Below, one piece after another: positions 1-11,208 of a stretch of 64,000 nt of DNA. The number at the start of each line of letters is the position of its first letter. Position 1 is the stretch's first letter. Under the pieces are notes generated by a model. The model was not told the DNA's origin, did not search any database, and was given only the letters and a program-made list of their open reading frames with translations. The position numbers and the translations under genes were made by a program. Origin of the DNA: Halicephalobus mephisto. Taxonomy: Eukaryota; Nematoda; Chromadorea; Rhabditida; Panagrolaimidae. The stretch lies in the NCBI GenBank assembly GCA_009193035.1, contig SWDT01000006.1:620001-684000 (forward strand). The letters run 5' to 3'.

Positions 1-77
1 AGGCAGGGACCTGGGTTTGGCCTAAGTCCTGTTGAACAGATATTTATTGATTTTCGAAGATTCATTTACTCTCAAAA

Positions 78-1475
78 ATGTCCAGATTCATTGTCAGTTT
101 TTTCTTCAGTTTTCTGATCGGACAAGTATCTAGTTACTACTTCTGTCCGAACACGACTGTTCCATCGACGGTGGATAATTCTACTTGTTATCAGTTTGTA
201 TCCCTCGGTGAAACCTTCCAGAATGCCGAAATAAGATGCAACAATTATGGTGGACATTTAGTTTCTGTCCAATCTGGATTTGAAAACTCCTTTATCGTCC
301 GTAAGTTAGTCAAGTTTCGGATTCAATTTCCACTAAAACGCATTAGAGAATCCTTAAATCCCCGAAATCCAATTGAAGATTCTGAAGTCTTAGAATCTTT
401 TTGAAATTTGGAACTTTTTAGACTTCTATAGTAAATTCTGAAACCTTTGGAAATTTTATGGAAATTTTTGGGATTTTTTAGAACCTTCCAGAATCCAATA
501 GAAAGTTTTGAAACTTTCAAGTATATCATGGGGATTTTTAAAATTCATTGGAAACTTCTGGAATTGTTTAGAATCCCATAGAAATTTCTGGAATTTCTTA
601 GAATCATTCAGAATCTAACAGAGTGGTCTGGAATCTTCTAAAGTTCCCTAAAATCTGGTGGAAGTTTAAAAATTAACACAGAAACTTGTAAAAACCAAAA
701 TTCTCAAGTTTTAAACAAAGGTTATTATGAAATCATCTCAATCTAAATTTTTGTGATTTTTACAGTAATGTGGTTTTTTGCAGAAAACGCAGGAGTCTAC
801 TTTCCTCAGAATTCCGACTTCTGGATCGGGGCTAACAGAATCATGAGTGTCCCTAATGCCGGGAACTGTCATCCGTGGACTTGGACGAATGACTTGATAA
901 TGAGATTCACGGAATGGGGTCCGGGACAGCCTGATTACGGAGTCGGGGATTGTGTTTCGGCCAGGATCTCCGGGGGACTCTGGTATCTCGACGACTGTAG
1001 TACTGTAAAACCCTACGTTTGCGCTTTGCCGAAGAGGATCCTCTACTGTCCTTCGGGATGGACGTTCTTCGACAAAACTCAATTTTGTTACAAAACTTTT
1101 TTCCAAGCAGAATGGGAAGAAGCAGAACAACGCTGTGTGGCTGAAAACGCTCATCTGGCTTCGATCCACAGTTTGGACGAAAACGACTTCGTCGCCGGAA
1201 TGGCCCACATCGATATGACCGTCGACTGGACAGATGGGGCCTGGATCGGACTTTCAACAGTCAACAATAATCCCACAACATGGAAATGGACAGATGGAAC
1301 TCCCAATGATTACAGTCACTGGGCCGATGACGAACCTCAAGACGACGGCAATTGTGCCACTCTCTATCCTGATGAAATCAACGCTAATGGCAACTACAAC
1401 CTCCACTGGGACGACAACGACTGCTCCCAGAAAGTCAGAGCTTTCGTCTGTAAACGCGGGCCATTGATGGGGTAG
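78..1475 (+). CDS. Secreted protein with two C-type lectin domains (clec-like)
   Basis: Two exons, 78-300 and 784-1475. The start opens a signal peptide (MSRFIVSFFFSFLIGQVSS). CTLD1 begins at the CPNTTVPSTVDNSTC region and continues over the intron; CTLD2 begins CPSGWTFFDKTQFCY and ends VCKRGPLMG. The usual cysteines are visible. CTLD1 carries a QPD-type sugar/Ca loop (GQPDYGVGDC), CTLD2 an EPQ loop (DEPQDDGNC) and HWDDNDC where WND is canonical, so calcium binding of CTLD2 is plausible but not certain. The donor at 301 is GTAAGT. Two acceptors, before 766 and before 784, both keep frame and differ by six residues. In nematodes such proteins are mostly secreted from gut or epidermis, often in response to infection; that role is inferred. 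AATAAA lies about 40 nt after the stop. Confidence 0.92.
330..720. repeat. Intron of the lectin gene, filled with TTCnnGAA-type repeats
   Basis: The intron repeats short variants of TTCTGGAA, TTTAGAATC and AATAGAAA at roughly 30-nt spacing. The same vocabulary returns at 15.8, 18.4, 23.2, 26.6, 31.5, 41.5 and 45.7 kb. Confidence 0.6.
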
Positions 1476-1666
1476 ATGCCTCAGGGGATATCTTCGATGG
1501 AAATAATGGGTTAAATAAATTGTTTCGAAAGTATATTTCAGAAATTCTATTATTGCAAATTTTTATTTCCCAAATATAGTGGATTTCTGAAGATTACAAA
1601 ATGACTCGAAGCTCTTTAAGATTCAGAGTTTGACCGGGGCCATGTACTTAGAACAGTCTTGGCTGT

Positions 1667-3377
1667 TCATGTTGTTCTGATGAAGGGACAGTTCTGAAAA
1701 TCATACCTTACATTAAGTCCCGGGACGCTTAGACCTACCGGATCAGGACAGGACAAAGTCATAGTGTAGTCGACAGGTTCGTCTTCCTGGCCTTCTCACC
1801 GACTGGTTGCAGAATCGAGTTCCACAGCAACTTGGAAACACTGGCATGTCCGAAGGCGGAAGAAGGAGAAGTGGAAGCAATCAGGAGCGAAAAAGTCGAG
1901 GTTCACAGTTCCGTCAGGCTGAAATCATTATTAAATAAACCTTTTTAAACTTACTTTCAAAAATGACTAGTTTTTTATTTGGAAATCTAAAATCCCAATT
2001 ATTGAGATCTTAAACAACTTGAATCTGATCACAGAAAACGTGTTTACTGCAGATAGAGACTTTGAAATACAGTATAACTTGGATATAAGATATCTCGGCT
2101 ATAACATAAATCTTGTTATAACATACTGTGTGAGTGAGTGAGTTTGGTTAGTTTGCTTTCAAATTTATCCCCCGCTATGATATGTCCTTTCTTATAACAT
2201 ACACTTTGATCGGTTCCGAAGGGGTATCTTATATCCAAGTTCCACTGTATAATTATTTCGGGCTTTTTAGAGAAAGAATTTTGTAACATTACTTCTGATT
2301 TTTACAGTAAAATTATCTTTGAGACTCACGTTTTCTGGGGGAATAATGTCATCTTCCAAGTATGGTTGGATGATGAGGGTGAAATCATCAGCCTCGAAGT
2401 ATCCGTTATCCTGGAGTTCCTGTTGAGCTTGCATGTATCCGGCACAGACATCTGAAATTTCCTGATCGGTGAATCCGTTGTCAGATTCACAAGGACATTC
2501 GAAAAGGTGAAGTGCTTGACAGAAAGCTTGATTACGGTCGACCATTTTGAACAAGTTCATATTGAACATGCCGGTCAAACTCACAATTGTCCTGGGCAAG
2601 TTCTGTTTCAAGACAGAAATTGTATCTTTCAAATTCTGTCCGAAACGTTCGGGGGAGTGGGGGCCGGTGTTGTTGTTCAAGGAGTCATGGCAGTAGGCGC
2701 AGATGTCGTTTCCGCCGATGAAAATATTCACGAGTTTCCAATCGTTCGCTACATCTATATTCGGATGGGTCTGCATCAGATGGACCAGTTGATTAGCCTG
2801 ATTGATCAAGTTTCCAGATTCTGCCCTAGGGACGCCCAAGTTCAATCTAGCCATTTCCCAAACGTCACTAGTACAGATCCCTTCAGCCCATCCAAACAAG
2901 TCGCTGTTGTATGTCCTGAGGATATTCGGGACCGAAATGTGGCCTTCAAGACCTTTGTCCCCACCACCTTGGAAAGACAGACCACGATACTGTAGAAGAA
3001 GAGCCAAAGGATCACCAGGAGTAGCCCCAGCTCCATTAGCAGCCGTCAAGGAATCTCCCAAAGCAGCAACAATCTTGATGTCAGCAGGTCTGACAGCATG
3101 AACAGAAGTCGGGACGGCCCCAGAAGGGCTCATAAGTCCAGGACAATCATAATTGGAATACCCCATGTCCTTAACGGCATAAATGCCCAAGGCAAGAAGG
3201 ACCCAACTAATGAGAACTAAATACAAAAATTAATATTTTCCAACTACAATAATATTCAACTTTCAAAATTAAAAATCTCATCTTTAGTAGTCCTTAATTT
3301 AAAAATATCCAAAAAATCTTACACCAAAACTCTATAAAATTAATCAGAAGAAAACTACCTTTGAGAAAAGCGCTCAT
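1667..3377 (-). CDS. Phospholipase B (GDSL-type lipase), secreted; 3' part carries two frame breaks
   Basis: Four exons on the minus strand: 3377-3359, 3216-2330, 1918-1739, 1693-1667. The first join gives a signal peptide MSAFLKVLISWVLLALGIYA. GDSL-family blocks are clear: AALGDSLTAANG (catalytic Ser), the FIGGNDICAYC block, and near the end LDFFAPDCFHFS followed by GHA, which holds the catalytic His. Such enzymes release fatty acids from phospholipids outside the cell. Exon 3 is broken. After DCFHFS there are about 7 extra bases (near 1858-1866) before AFGHASVSKLLWN, and near 1772 one base is missing before DYTMTLSCPDP. The two shifts sum to zero modulo three, but the stretch between them reads into TGA if uncorrected. 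The 45-nt last intron and CPDPNCPFIRTT ending fit the family. It could be a recent pseudogene or an assembly error. Confidence 0.85.
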
Positions 3378-3460
3378 GTTTCAAAAATTTCGGGAAAGAA
3401 TGCCAACTCTCCCAAAAATAGCCTCTTTTTATTAGAACAATATCAAAGTGCAATCCGGGA

Positions 3461-3470
3461 AAGATAAGAG
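3461..3470 (-). promoter_or_regulatory. GATA-factor site upstream of the phospholipase gene
   Basis: AAGATAAGAG lies about 85 bp upstream of the phospholipase ATG (reads CTCTTATCTT on the gene's strand). Extended GATA sites are the binding sites of the nematode intestinal regulator ELT-2, which would suit a digestive or immune secreted enzyme. Function is inferred. Confidence 0.4.
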
Positions 3471-4140
3471 CATACGTTTTGAAAGACGGAACAATGCTTG
3501 TTATTATCAGAAATCTCGGCTTCTTCATATTTTTTAATACGTGATTTTCTGAGATTCCGACGCACAACAAGACCAAAGGACAGAAAGTCATCTAAAGTTT
3601 TCTTTGGTTATGAGAACAATCCTCAATTGTACAACTCTTAAATTTCATTAAAAAAGCAAATTTATTAATATAATTGTTATTTATTTTTTATTAAAAAAAC
3701 AAATGCTTTTGGTGGGACTTGAGATGATCATCTTGTTAGGGCGGCTTTGCTGAATACTAAGCTCCGGCATGACTACAGTAATACATAGGGGCACTAGTGT
3801 GAGAACAGAACATGTTTAAAGTTTTAATAAAGATGTTTTCTTTCTGTTATCCCTTTACACGCAAAAAATCGTCACTTTTGCAACGTGATAACAAACACAA
3901 ACGTCATTTTTACGTGTGATTTCATAACATTAGACAATTATGAGAAAAACAACAAATGTTATAGTTTTCACAAACATTTATTATTTGTAATAGTATTGCA
4001 AATGCGTGCTATGATATACATACCAAATACTATTTAGTGATTCGATCTGGATCAGAATAACCTTTTACTACTGATTCATTATTTCAATGGCACGTGTTTT
4101 ATTTTTGGTTTTCTCGTGATTTATTTCTTTTTGATAATTT
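3471..4140. other. AT-rich spacer, no gene seen
   Basis: No reading frame of coding character on either strand. Part of it (about 3840-4080) is rich in AACA/TGTT words. I see nothing functional. Confidence 0.5.
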
Positions 4141-4157
4141 TATTGATAATTTCAATC

Positions 4158-4432
4158 ATGATTCTAAGTTGCCCACTATGCAACAGTTATCGAGCGGGTA
4201 GATTACAATTCTTGAGCGTTTAAGAAATTTCCATAATGCCGATTTACCTCTAATTAAACTCAAATGCAAAGAATGTTTGTTAAAATTGAAAAATTATCTG
4301 AATTACCAAGAACATAAAAAAATTCATCATTGTCCTGCGATTCGAGAGCATTTAGACCAGTCCACAGGAGACTCGGACGAATTAAACACTAACAACCTCA
4401 GTTTAGGAGATACAGAATATTACTTCTAATAA
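4158..4432 (+). pseudogene. Decayed zinc-finger-like coding fragment
   Basis: Two overlapping frames read as one protein if a single indel near 4205-4212 is allowed. The first part has CPLCNSYRAGRL, the second has LERLRNFHNADLPLIKL then CKEC...NYQEHKKIHHCPAIREH, ending in a stop after LGDTEYYF. The CPLC and CKEC pairs followed by H/H/C resemble cysteine-histidine fingers found at the N-end of some retroelement polyproteins. Codon use is AT-rich and there is no start or splice context. I think it is a relic of a mobile element or an old gene; the family is not identified. Confidence 0.4.
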
Positions 4433-4648
4433 ACTACAAGTTTAGTGGGAATAAAAATAATAAAAAGCCAAAAACTTCCTATACAGCAAAAATTACAATA
4501 TTTTTATCTGTTATATAATAACTTACTTTCCTATCCTAATATTGATTCTACTCAATTCGCCGGTAACAACGAGAATGAATTAGTTTAAATAAATGGTTTC
4601 TGTATGGTAGGAACAATGAAGAAGTTAATTAATTGATTTAAGGCTGAT

Positions 4649-4855
4649 GTGATTAGTATCTTAGGGAGTTCTCGGCCGGAGACCCGTAGGCCGACCGAAA
4701 CTCCGATGGCAAGACACTCTTCGTCGAGACATGGAGGCCACCGGATTACGACCCAGCCTGGCCCGAAACCGGAACCTCTGGAAAGCCAGATCCAAAAGAG
4801 CGGACCCCACCCCGGGAAAATCCTAGGAAGAAGAAGAAGTGATCAGTATCTTAGG
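4649..4855. mobile_element. Short GC-rich insertion flanked by 17-nt target duplications
   Basis: A GC-rich block (about 4666-4838, 173 bp) sits in AT-rich DNA. It is flanked by GTGATTAGTATCTTAGG (4649-4665) and GTGATCAGTATCTTAGG (4839-4855), a direct duplication with one mismatch. The right end of the insert is an (AAG)n run. A long target duplication plus a 3' simple-repeat tail is the mark of a 5'-truncated non-LTR retroelement or SINE. Strand of insertion is probably plus, from the position of the tail. Confidence 0.65.
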
Positions 4856-5359
4856 TGTATCAGATATATTAAAGGATATGGAGTTATTGAAAAAATGCAG
4901 ATAAGACATTTTCTTATTTATTTTTATTTATTTCTACTTCTAGGATTATTCATCAAGGTTGTTTGGATAAACATCAATATCCACATGGGATCATAATTTG
5001 TATATGTAGGTTCCAGAAATATTGTAATTGCTTAGAAGACAAATTCAATAAATTACAAACGTCTAAAAATATTCATTTCGTAGACAATGACTTCTGTTCC
5101 TCTAAAAAACCAGAAATGGATAAAGACCAAATAAAAAAGTGAGGGAGAACTTGAAATACAAGCATAAACTTCACAGACTCTTTGCAATCCTCGCGATTGA
5201 TTATACTCACTCAAAATCCAGCCCCTTTAGGACTGCATTTAGTTAGCGGTGATTGCAGATCAACTATGTTGAACTAAGAGACGGCTAATATAAGAGGCTG
5301 ATAACCAGAGCATATTTTGTTTCTATAAAAACTCTGCGTAAATACGAAGCCAAAATCAT

Positions 5360-5761
5360 TAATTATACCTTCTAGGAAATATCATTAAATCGGATGATGA
5401 AGGAAAGAGCGCTGATTGTCTTATTTTCGATTTCGAAAAAGCTCTTTATTTCTGCACCTGTTGGAAAAAGCAAACTAGTGATGTTCCTGAAATTCTAAAT
5501 ATCACTATGGTTAAGAATTTTGGAGATGATTCAATGAAAGTCTTATTGTTCGTTAGTGACGTTGAGAATCTACAGAAGCTATCCCAATTATGTATCTTAG
5601 CATATTTCCAAGAATGCAACAAACATGATTTCGTCCAGTTAGCTACTAATTTTTTTGGACATTCCCTGCCCAAGGCTGTCTATAATGAAATTGATATTGA
5701 CGACCAAATCATTAGGATCAACTTGTTTCGTATGATTGATATTAATTACACCGTATTCTAA
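5360..5761 (+). pseudogene. Unidentified coding-like fragment
   Basis: One frame is open from about 5362 to the stop at 5759. It includes CLIFDFEKALYFCTCWKK, then EILNITMVKNFGDDSM and FQECNKHDFVQLATNFFGH. No start codon is obvious at its head, an in-frame stop lies just upstream, and further short frames (about 5040-5135 and 5143-5240) precede it. I do not recognise the family. It may belong with the zinc-finger-like relic at 4.2 kb as parts of one degraded element. Confidence 0.35.
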
Positions 5762-6364
5762 TTATTAAAATAAAAAACTGATATTTGTAAATATATCTCA
5801 TTTGTTTTTGAGACAAATGCAATAAAGAGAAAATTGGATATATAACTATTTCGTGAATACATTAGTTAACGATACATGGATCACAACTACAATCGATTAA
5901 AAGTTCAAAATTTCCTCTCCATTGGAATAGTTGCTGGTTCTATATACTTTTGTTAGGAAATGGTAAATAACTGACAGAAATTTCCGTGATTTCGATATCA
6001 GATAATAATGCTGAAGAGGAATAACTTCATAGCTTTGAAACATTTGAAAATCGTAGGAAATCAAATTTGAAAACAAAAATAGTATGATTTTGCACTAAAA
6101 ACAAAAAGTAAAAATTTTGCCGCGGAAAATAACAACAAAATAATAAGGTTTTTACTACTTTTCTTTTAATGAACAAAGAAATCACTACATATTCTCAGCA
6201 AGAAAGACATTTTCGATTGAGTTTTTAACTTTTCCTTAGTAGTGCCTGAGGTATTTAAACTCAGTATAAGCAGTCCTAAATGAGTCAGTATTGTGTTAAT
6301 TTCTGTTGTCCTACGCTAATGATTTCGCTGTTTAAACTGTTCAAAGAAATACAGTGTTGGCACT

Positions 6365-6745
6365 GATCATGACGTCAGCAATAAAAAGCCCCAAAAGTAA
6401 CTACAAAGTTGTCATCGGAAGTTTCAACACCAAGATAGGAAAGAGAAACGTAGGAGAACATTTCATCGGTCCACATATTGTTGAAGGTCAAAACCATGCT
6501 GTGGAATGACTAGTAGCATCTGCGAGATCCCCGGCTCTTCCATTCTAAGAGCTTCTTTTAAAAATCAGGTAAGAAAAGATGGATGCATAACAGTCTCAAT
6601 GGGAAGCAGAAGCATAACTTAGATCATATACTGTGCAACCGATATAGGGATCGTGTCCTCGCTTAATAAAAATACTGATTATCGACTCATCCGAATGAAT
6701 TTCTACCTCAACCACGACGAACTGGGTTTTACCACCCAATCATTA
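6365..6745 (+). mobile_element. Remnant of an RTE-type non-LTR retrotransposon endonuclease
   Basis: Pieces of an apurinic-like endonuclease domain can be followed through several frames. They are YKVVIGSFNTKIGKRN then EHFIGPH, later KRWMHNSLNGKQKHNLDHIL with CNRYRDRV, and finally NTDYRLIRMN. In intact elements these correspond to the GDFNAKIG, FIGPHG, WTW-SPDG-NEIDHIL and SDHRLV blocks. Here the first Asp is replaced (GSFN), stops and shifts break it in at least four places, and no reverse transcriptase follows. It is a fossil. Confidence 0.7.
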
Positions 6746-7400
6746 GTAAAGTCCAACAGAACGCCAATGACTAATCATACTAAAAGTCACATCTCCCCAT
6801 CCAGGACGACCCTTCTATGGTAACGCCGATTTATGGATCAGTCCCCACAAAACCATTTAACTTATATTTTGTTTAATAAACTATACTGACAATAAGTTAA
6901 CATATCAGTTAAGTAAAAAATTAATTTAAAAAGAAAAAATTTGGAAACCAGCGTGAATCGAAAGGAAGCAATTGTCACCAGGAAGTAACTATCGCTAGGG
7001 AACAGCTATTGTACAGTTGTGAAATTGATGAAATTGGGCATTATTTTGGGTGTTTATGATCGCTGAAACAGAAAATACACTAAAAAGAGAGAACCTGAAG
7101 TGATAGTCTGAATATCAAGAAGTATAGGATACTGTAGGGCATGAATGAGAACTTCAGTTGTCTTTTGTGAGTGCAGGATATATAATTACTGTCTGTGCTT
7201 TATTATTAAAGTAAAAATTAGCGACATTCTTCCTATTTATATCTTAACTATGACGAAATAATTGGACAAAATATGACGCAATTTCTGCCGTAAAATGGAT
7301 TATTCATGATATCTTTAGTTTGTTCTTTTCACGAGTAAGCATAAAGTGCAGAATCAAACATCAAGGATTGCCTTTTGTGTCATTGAATGTCATTGATATG
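6746..7400. other. Spacer with degenerate repeat, no gene seen
   Basis: No convincing gene. A stretch near 6947 (GGAAACCAGCGTGAATCGAA) has a relative at 13.55 kb (GAAACCAGTGCGAACCAAAA), so it may be part of a dispersed repeat. Confidence 0.45.
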
Positions 7401-7410
7401 GACTATCCTT

Positions 7411-7420
7411 TTTGTTATCT
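7411..7420 (+). promoter_or_regulatory. GATA-factor site upstream of the CUB-like gene
   Basis: TTTGTTATCT, a reverse-orientation GATA site, lies about 70 bp before the start codon at 7489. It matches the placement of the site upstream of the phospholipase gene. Intestinal regulation is inferred. Confidence 0.35.
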
Positions 7421-7488
7421 TTGTTTTTGATGAAATTTTTACTACACGTATAAAATTCTAGATTTTTTATTTTTTGAACAATTTGTTC

Positions 7489-10400
7489 ATGATGATCGGG
7501 TTTTTATTTTTGGGTATTTTTCTTCTTGAGGCAGAATCTCAAAGTATTTATTACTGTGGATTGGATTCAAATGCTCCTGTCACGGTACCTGCCAATTCTT
7601 GGATGAGATATGAATCCAGGAATTATCCCGAAACTATCCTCGGCAAGGATATTAACTGCAGTAAAACTTTCCAAGTAAATTTTATTTCTATTTTTAAATT
7701 ATTTTAAACGCTTTTTTAATTTGCTAATTTTCTTAGAATGAAGAAGGAAACAGACTCTGGGTTACGGTGACTAATGGAAGGATGGGCAACTTTATTGTAT
7801 ACGATGACGGATCAACTACAGTTAACTGGAAGTAAGGGAATTTACGTTTGATAACTTGACATAGATGCAATTCTATGGATTACAGGAATCTAAATTTTTC
7901 AGCAACATGAACATGAACAAAGATATTAAGAGCTATTACGCGGTAGGAAACATAACTTTTCGCATTTCTTCAAATGCCAGTTCTGTAGCAACTCCGAACA
8001 CGAGATGGAATGCCTTTCAAGCTGTTATGGTTTCCGTTGGTCAGTTTTAATTAAACTTCAACTTTTCGCTTTGAGACTAGTGAAATTAAAAATTCAATCC
8101 CAACTGGAAAATTATTATTTTGTTAAAGTTCAATTTTAGCGGATCAAACAGATTGTCCGTTTTCGAATATTCCAATTGTGTTTGACAATTCAGAAACATT
8201 TATCCCAATATCTTCTCAATTATTCATTATCAAGAGTGGATCGACGAGTCTCCTTCCTGGCAGAAACTGTAGTTGGTCGTTTACTGTACCTGATGGAAAT
8301 GATCTGAAGATTGTTATTCGATATGCCAACTACTACCCAGGAGAAACCTTGAGTATCCAAGCGGACGGAAGGAAGATTGTAAAGTAAGTTGCTTTTAAAA
8401 CTTCAACTTTTGTGGAAATCCCCGGGATCCAATGAAGTCTTTTGAGTCTTTATCTGGTCATCAATAAAAATGAGCATACAGATTTTTACACCATTTCCAG
8501 TTAAGACCATAAAAGCAAATTTTCGAATTTTTCTACTTCATTCCGATTGGGAATTATATGTACTTAATTTCATATATCGATGAAATAACTTTTCTTTGAA
8601 TTAAAAAAATACAGTAATCCCAAACAGAAAAAATTGTTTTCCATTAGTCATTGATTTTGTCCTTTTCAGCATCACTTCGAATGTAGTTTATCCTGTTAGA
8701 CAAGTGTTTCAAGGGAAAAATTTCATCATCACTCATAGACGAGTGTACCGAATGATCTCAGAGTATGGCTTCTATGCCGTCCTCAGTGCTGTTCCGAAGT
8801 CTGCTAAAAACCTACAAAAAGATAAAAATTCCTCCCACTACGACCCTGTAAACGGCTACCGTAATTTCGACAGTTTTCGAGATAGTTTTGCAGTGTCCGA
8901 AGGGACGAACAAGAGGGTCTTGATTGAAGCTCTCGATGTCGAGGCTGGATGTGATGAATTCAGAATAACTTCAGTCCGAGATAATTCTACGGCAATTCTG
9001 GAGGAAAATACCATCATAAGGGTGGATTCAAGAACTCCGGAATTCTCCCTCGACTGGACTTCTGACGGGAACAACAGACAAGCCGGCTTCATCTACAATA
9101 CCTCCGATCTTGTTTGTTATCAGAATTTACTGAGAAACATAATTGTCCCCTGTGACGGAAGTACTGTAACAGACGGATTTCCTCAAGGATACTGTACTGG
9201 ACAAGAAACCACTATGAACTTTATCATGGAACCGAACTGCACTTATGTTAACTTCCAGGTTTCGCTCACGACTAAACTGATTCCAGGAATCGGCGACTTC
9301 ATCAAACTGCACAATGAAAATGAGGTAATGTACACGACTAACGGATCCACTTTTGAACAAACATATGTTTTCAATGTTATGGGTAATTCTACACTTACTG
9401 TGGAATTTAATTCTGGAATCCCGACCAATCCCATTCAAATGACCCAGGAAGGCCACTGGAGCATCAGTCTCTTTTCCTTAAATCGTGAGTTTATAGGAAA
9501 TAATTTGGATAGTGACTGGGAAAGGGGATTAGCTACTAATGATAATCACTATCCCGACGATTACGCACTAGATTACAGCCTTCGCCCCGATCATGGCCAC
9601 CCTCGACTCCAGCCTCCCGATTTACCACTTTACTCTCTCCGATCTCAGAAAAGGCCAAAGGCTGATTGTGTCTTCTCCTGTCTACATGGAGTTCTTCGTC
9701 GTTGGGGACATCGATAAGCGCCTCGATGGCTACAAACTCTACGAAGGTTCCGCAACTACTTATGTTTCTACGTTCGTTCTTTATTTTGGGATTAATTACA
9801 ACGATTGATTCAGGTTGTCTTCGAACACGACGTTTAGCAAAAAGACTTTATTGTCTCCAGCGTTCTACATGTCCAAGACGGATAAATTGACGATAGAAAG
9901 AGCCTACGAAGCCGAAAGTGTTGATGATATAGTTCTTGTAATTTCCGAGCTACAGGTAAGCGAATTCATATATGAAATCAAGTTTACGATGGATATAATT
10001 AACGGCTGTACGACACTTGTTCCCTTCGATCGGCTGATTCGGAATTCTTTTAAATTAATTTTTTTCGGCAAAGTGAGGACGCTCCAGATTTTCTTTATAT
10101 TAAAAACATTTAACGTTATAGAATTTTGATTATAAACAAAGTAGCAAAATTGCATAAATCTAAGAAAAATAACAAAAATATATTTGTTTTTAGGGAATTA
10201 GTGTCCCAAAAAAGTCAAAAATAAAACATTCGATCTCCGTCTTAAGGAGTTGATATATGAAATGATAAAATATAATTTTATCTTCCGTTATGAGTTTCAA
10301 TTTTCGAACCTCATACATCATTTTAAAATTCTTCAATGTAAATTTCAGACCCTGTTCCTTATTGTACCGTCTTGACGATATCAAAAGAACAAGGAAATGC

Positions 10401-11208
10401 GGCTTATATCCCCCAAGTGTTCCAGCCTACAGACAATTACGCTCTTCTTCAGGCTCAAGCCCATGATTCCGCTTGTCTGATGACCGTAGTCACGTTCAAG
10501 TCATTCCCTAGACAACTTACGTTATGGAGACTTCAGACTAATGCTTCTGCTGCTGATCCAGTTTTGATCTTCGCCGGGGACCGAGGGATGCCGAAGAACT
10601 TAACCTACCTCACATTAGATCAAGCAATTCAGACAACTTTAACTACAATTTTACTCTTCCTGGAACGGTTTTTAGTTTCAGGATTCCGGCACATCAGCAA
10701 TTTGCGGTTTTTTACAAGAACGCTCAAGGAGTTCAAAGTCAGTTTGTCTAAAAATTTATGTTTTTATACACAATTGTTTTTATTTCAGTTAATGAAGTAA
10801 AAACATTCGGCCTCGTCGGTGAATCGATGGTTTTGGCTTCTCCGTTATTCGGAACAGAAGGGAAAAGTAACGAGGCCTGGTTCACGAACGTCAGTCTCCC
10901 TCCTTCTCAGTTCGCTGCGGAGTTCGAAATCACAATTCAGTACCGGTCTCTTTCCAGTCAAGGAAGCCTGCTTTTGAGTTGGATCCGGGAAAACCATCGA
11001 CTTGGGTTCTATCCAAGTTGGAGGGAAATTTAACGTTAGTGCTGATAGCCTTGGATTGAAATTCAACGACCCCAACGGCGGAAATTACTTGATCCAAGTG
11101 AACCTAAAAAGCTGGAAAGACAATCCAAATTACTTCACTTCCACGCCAAATCCAAATTCCTCCTCTTTCATCAAAATGGACTTCAGAGAATTTCCATTTT
11201 TATTTTAA
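7489..11208 (+). CDS. Secreted multi-domain CUB-like protein, frame-broken in its 3' third
   Basis: Exons: 7489-7674, 7737-7831, 7903-8039, 8140-8383, 8670-9484, 9579-9771, 9814-9955, 10349-10737, 10789-11208. The ATG at 7489 gives signal peptide MMIGFLFLGIFLLEAESQS. Repeated modules of about 110-130 residues show the nematode CUB-like pattern: start with C and P (CGLDSNAPVTVPA, CPFSNIPIVF, VPCDGSTVTDGF), then NCSWSFTVPDG, then YEGS/SSNTTFS blocks. Many N-glycosylation sites. Phases match for the first seven exons. The join 9955/10349 is one base out of frame, the frame changes again near 10614 (to RSSNSDNFNYNFTLPG) and near 10978 (to GSGKTIDLGSIQVGG). In Caenorhabditis such genes are typically gut-expressed and infection-induced. 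The breaks suggest decay of the C-terminal half or assembly indels. Confidence 0.82.

Noticed and set aside
2507..2995. Open frame antisense to the phospholipase
   Set aside because: Shadow of the GDSL-domain exon.
8704..9717. Single long exon reading of the CUB-like gene through 9485-9578
   Set aside because: GTGAGT donor and TTACAG acceptor fit, and only the spliced frame continues the CUB-like pattern (FAPIMATLDSSLPIYHFTL).
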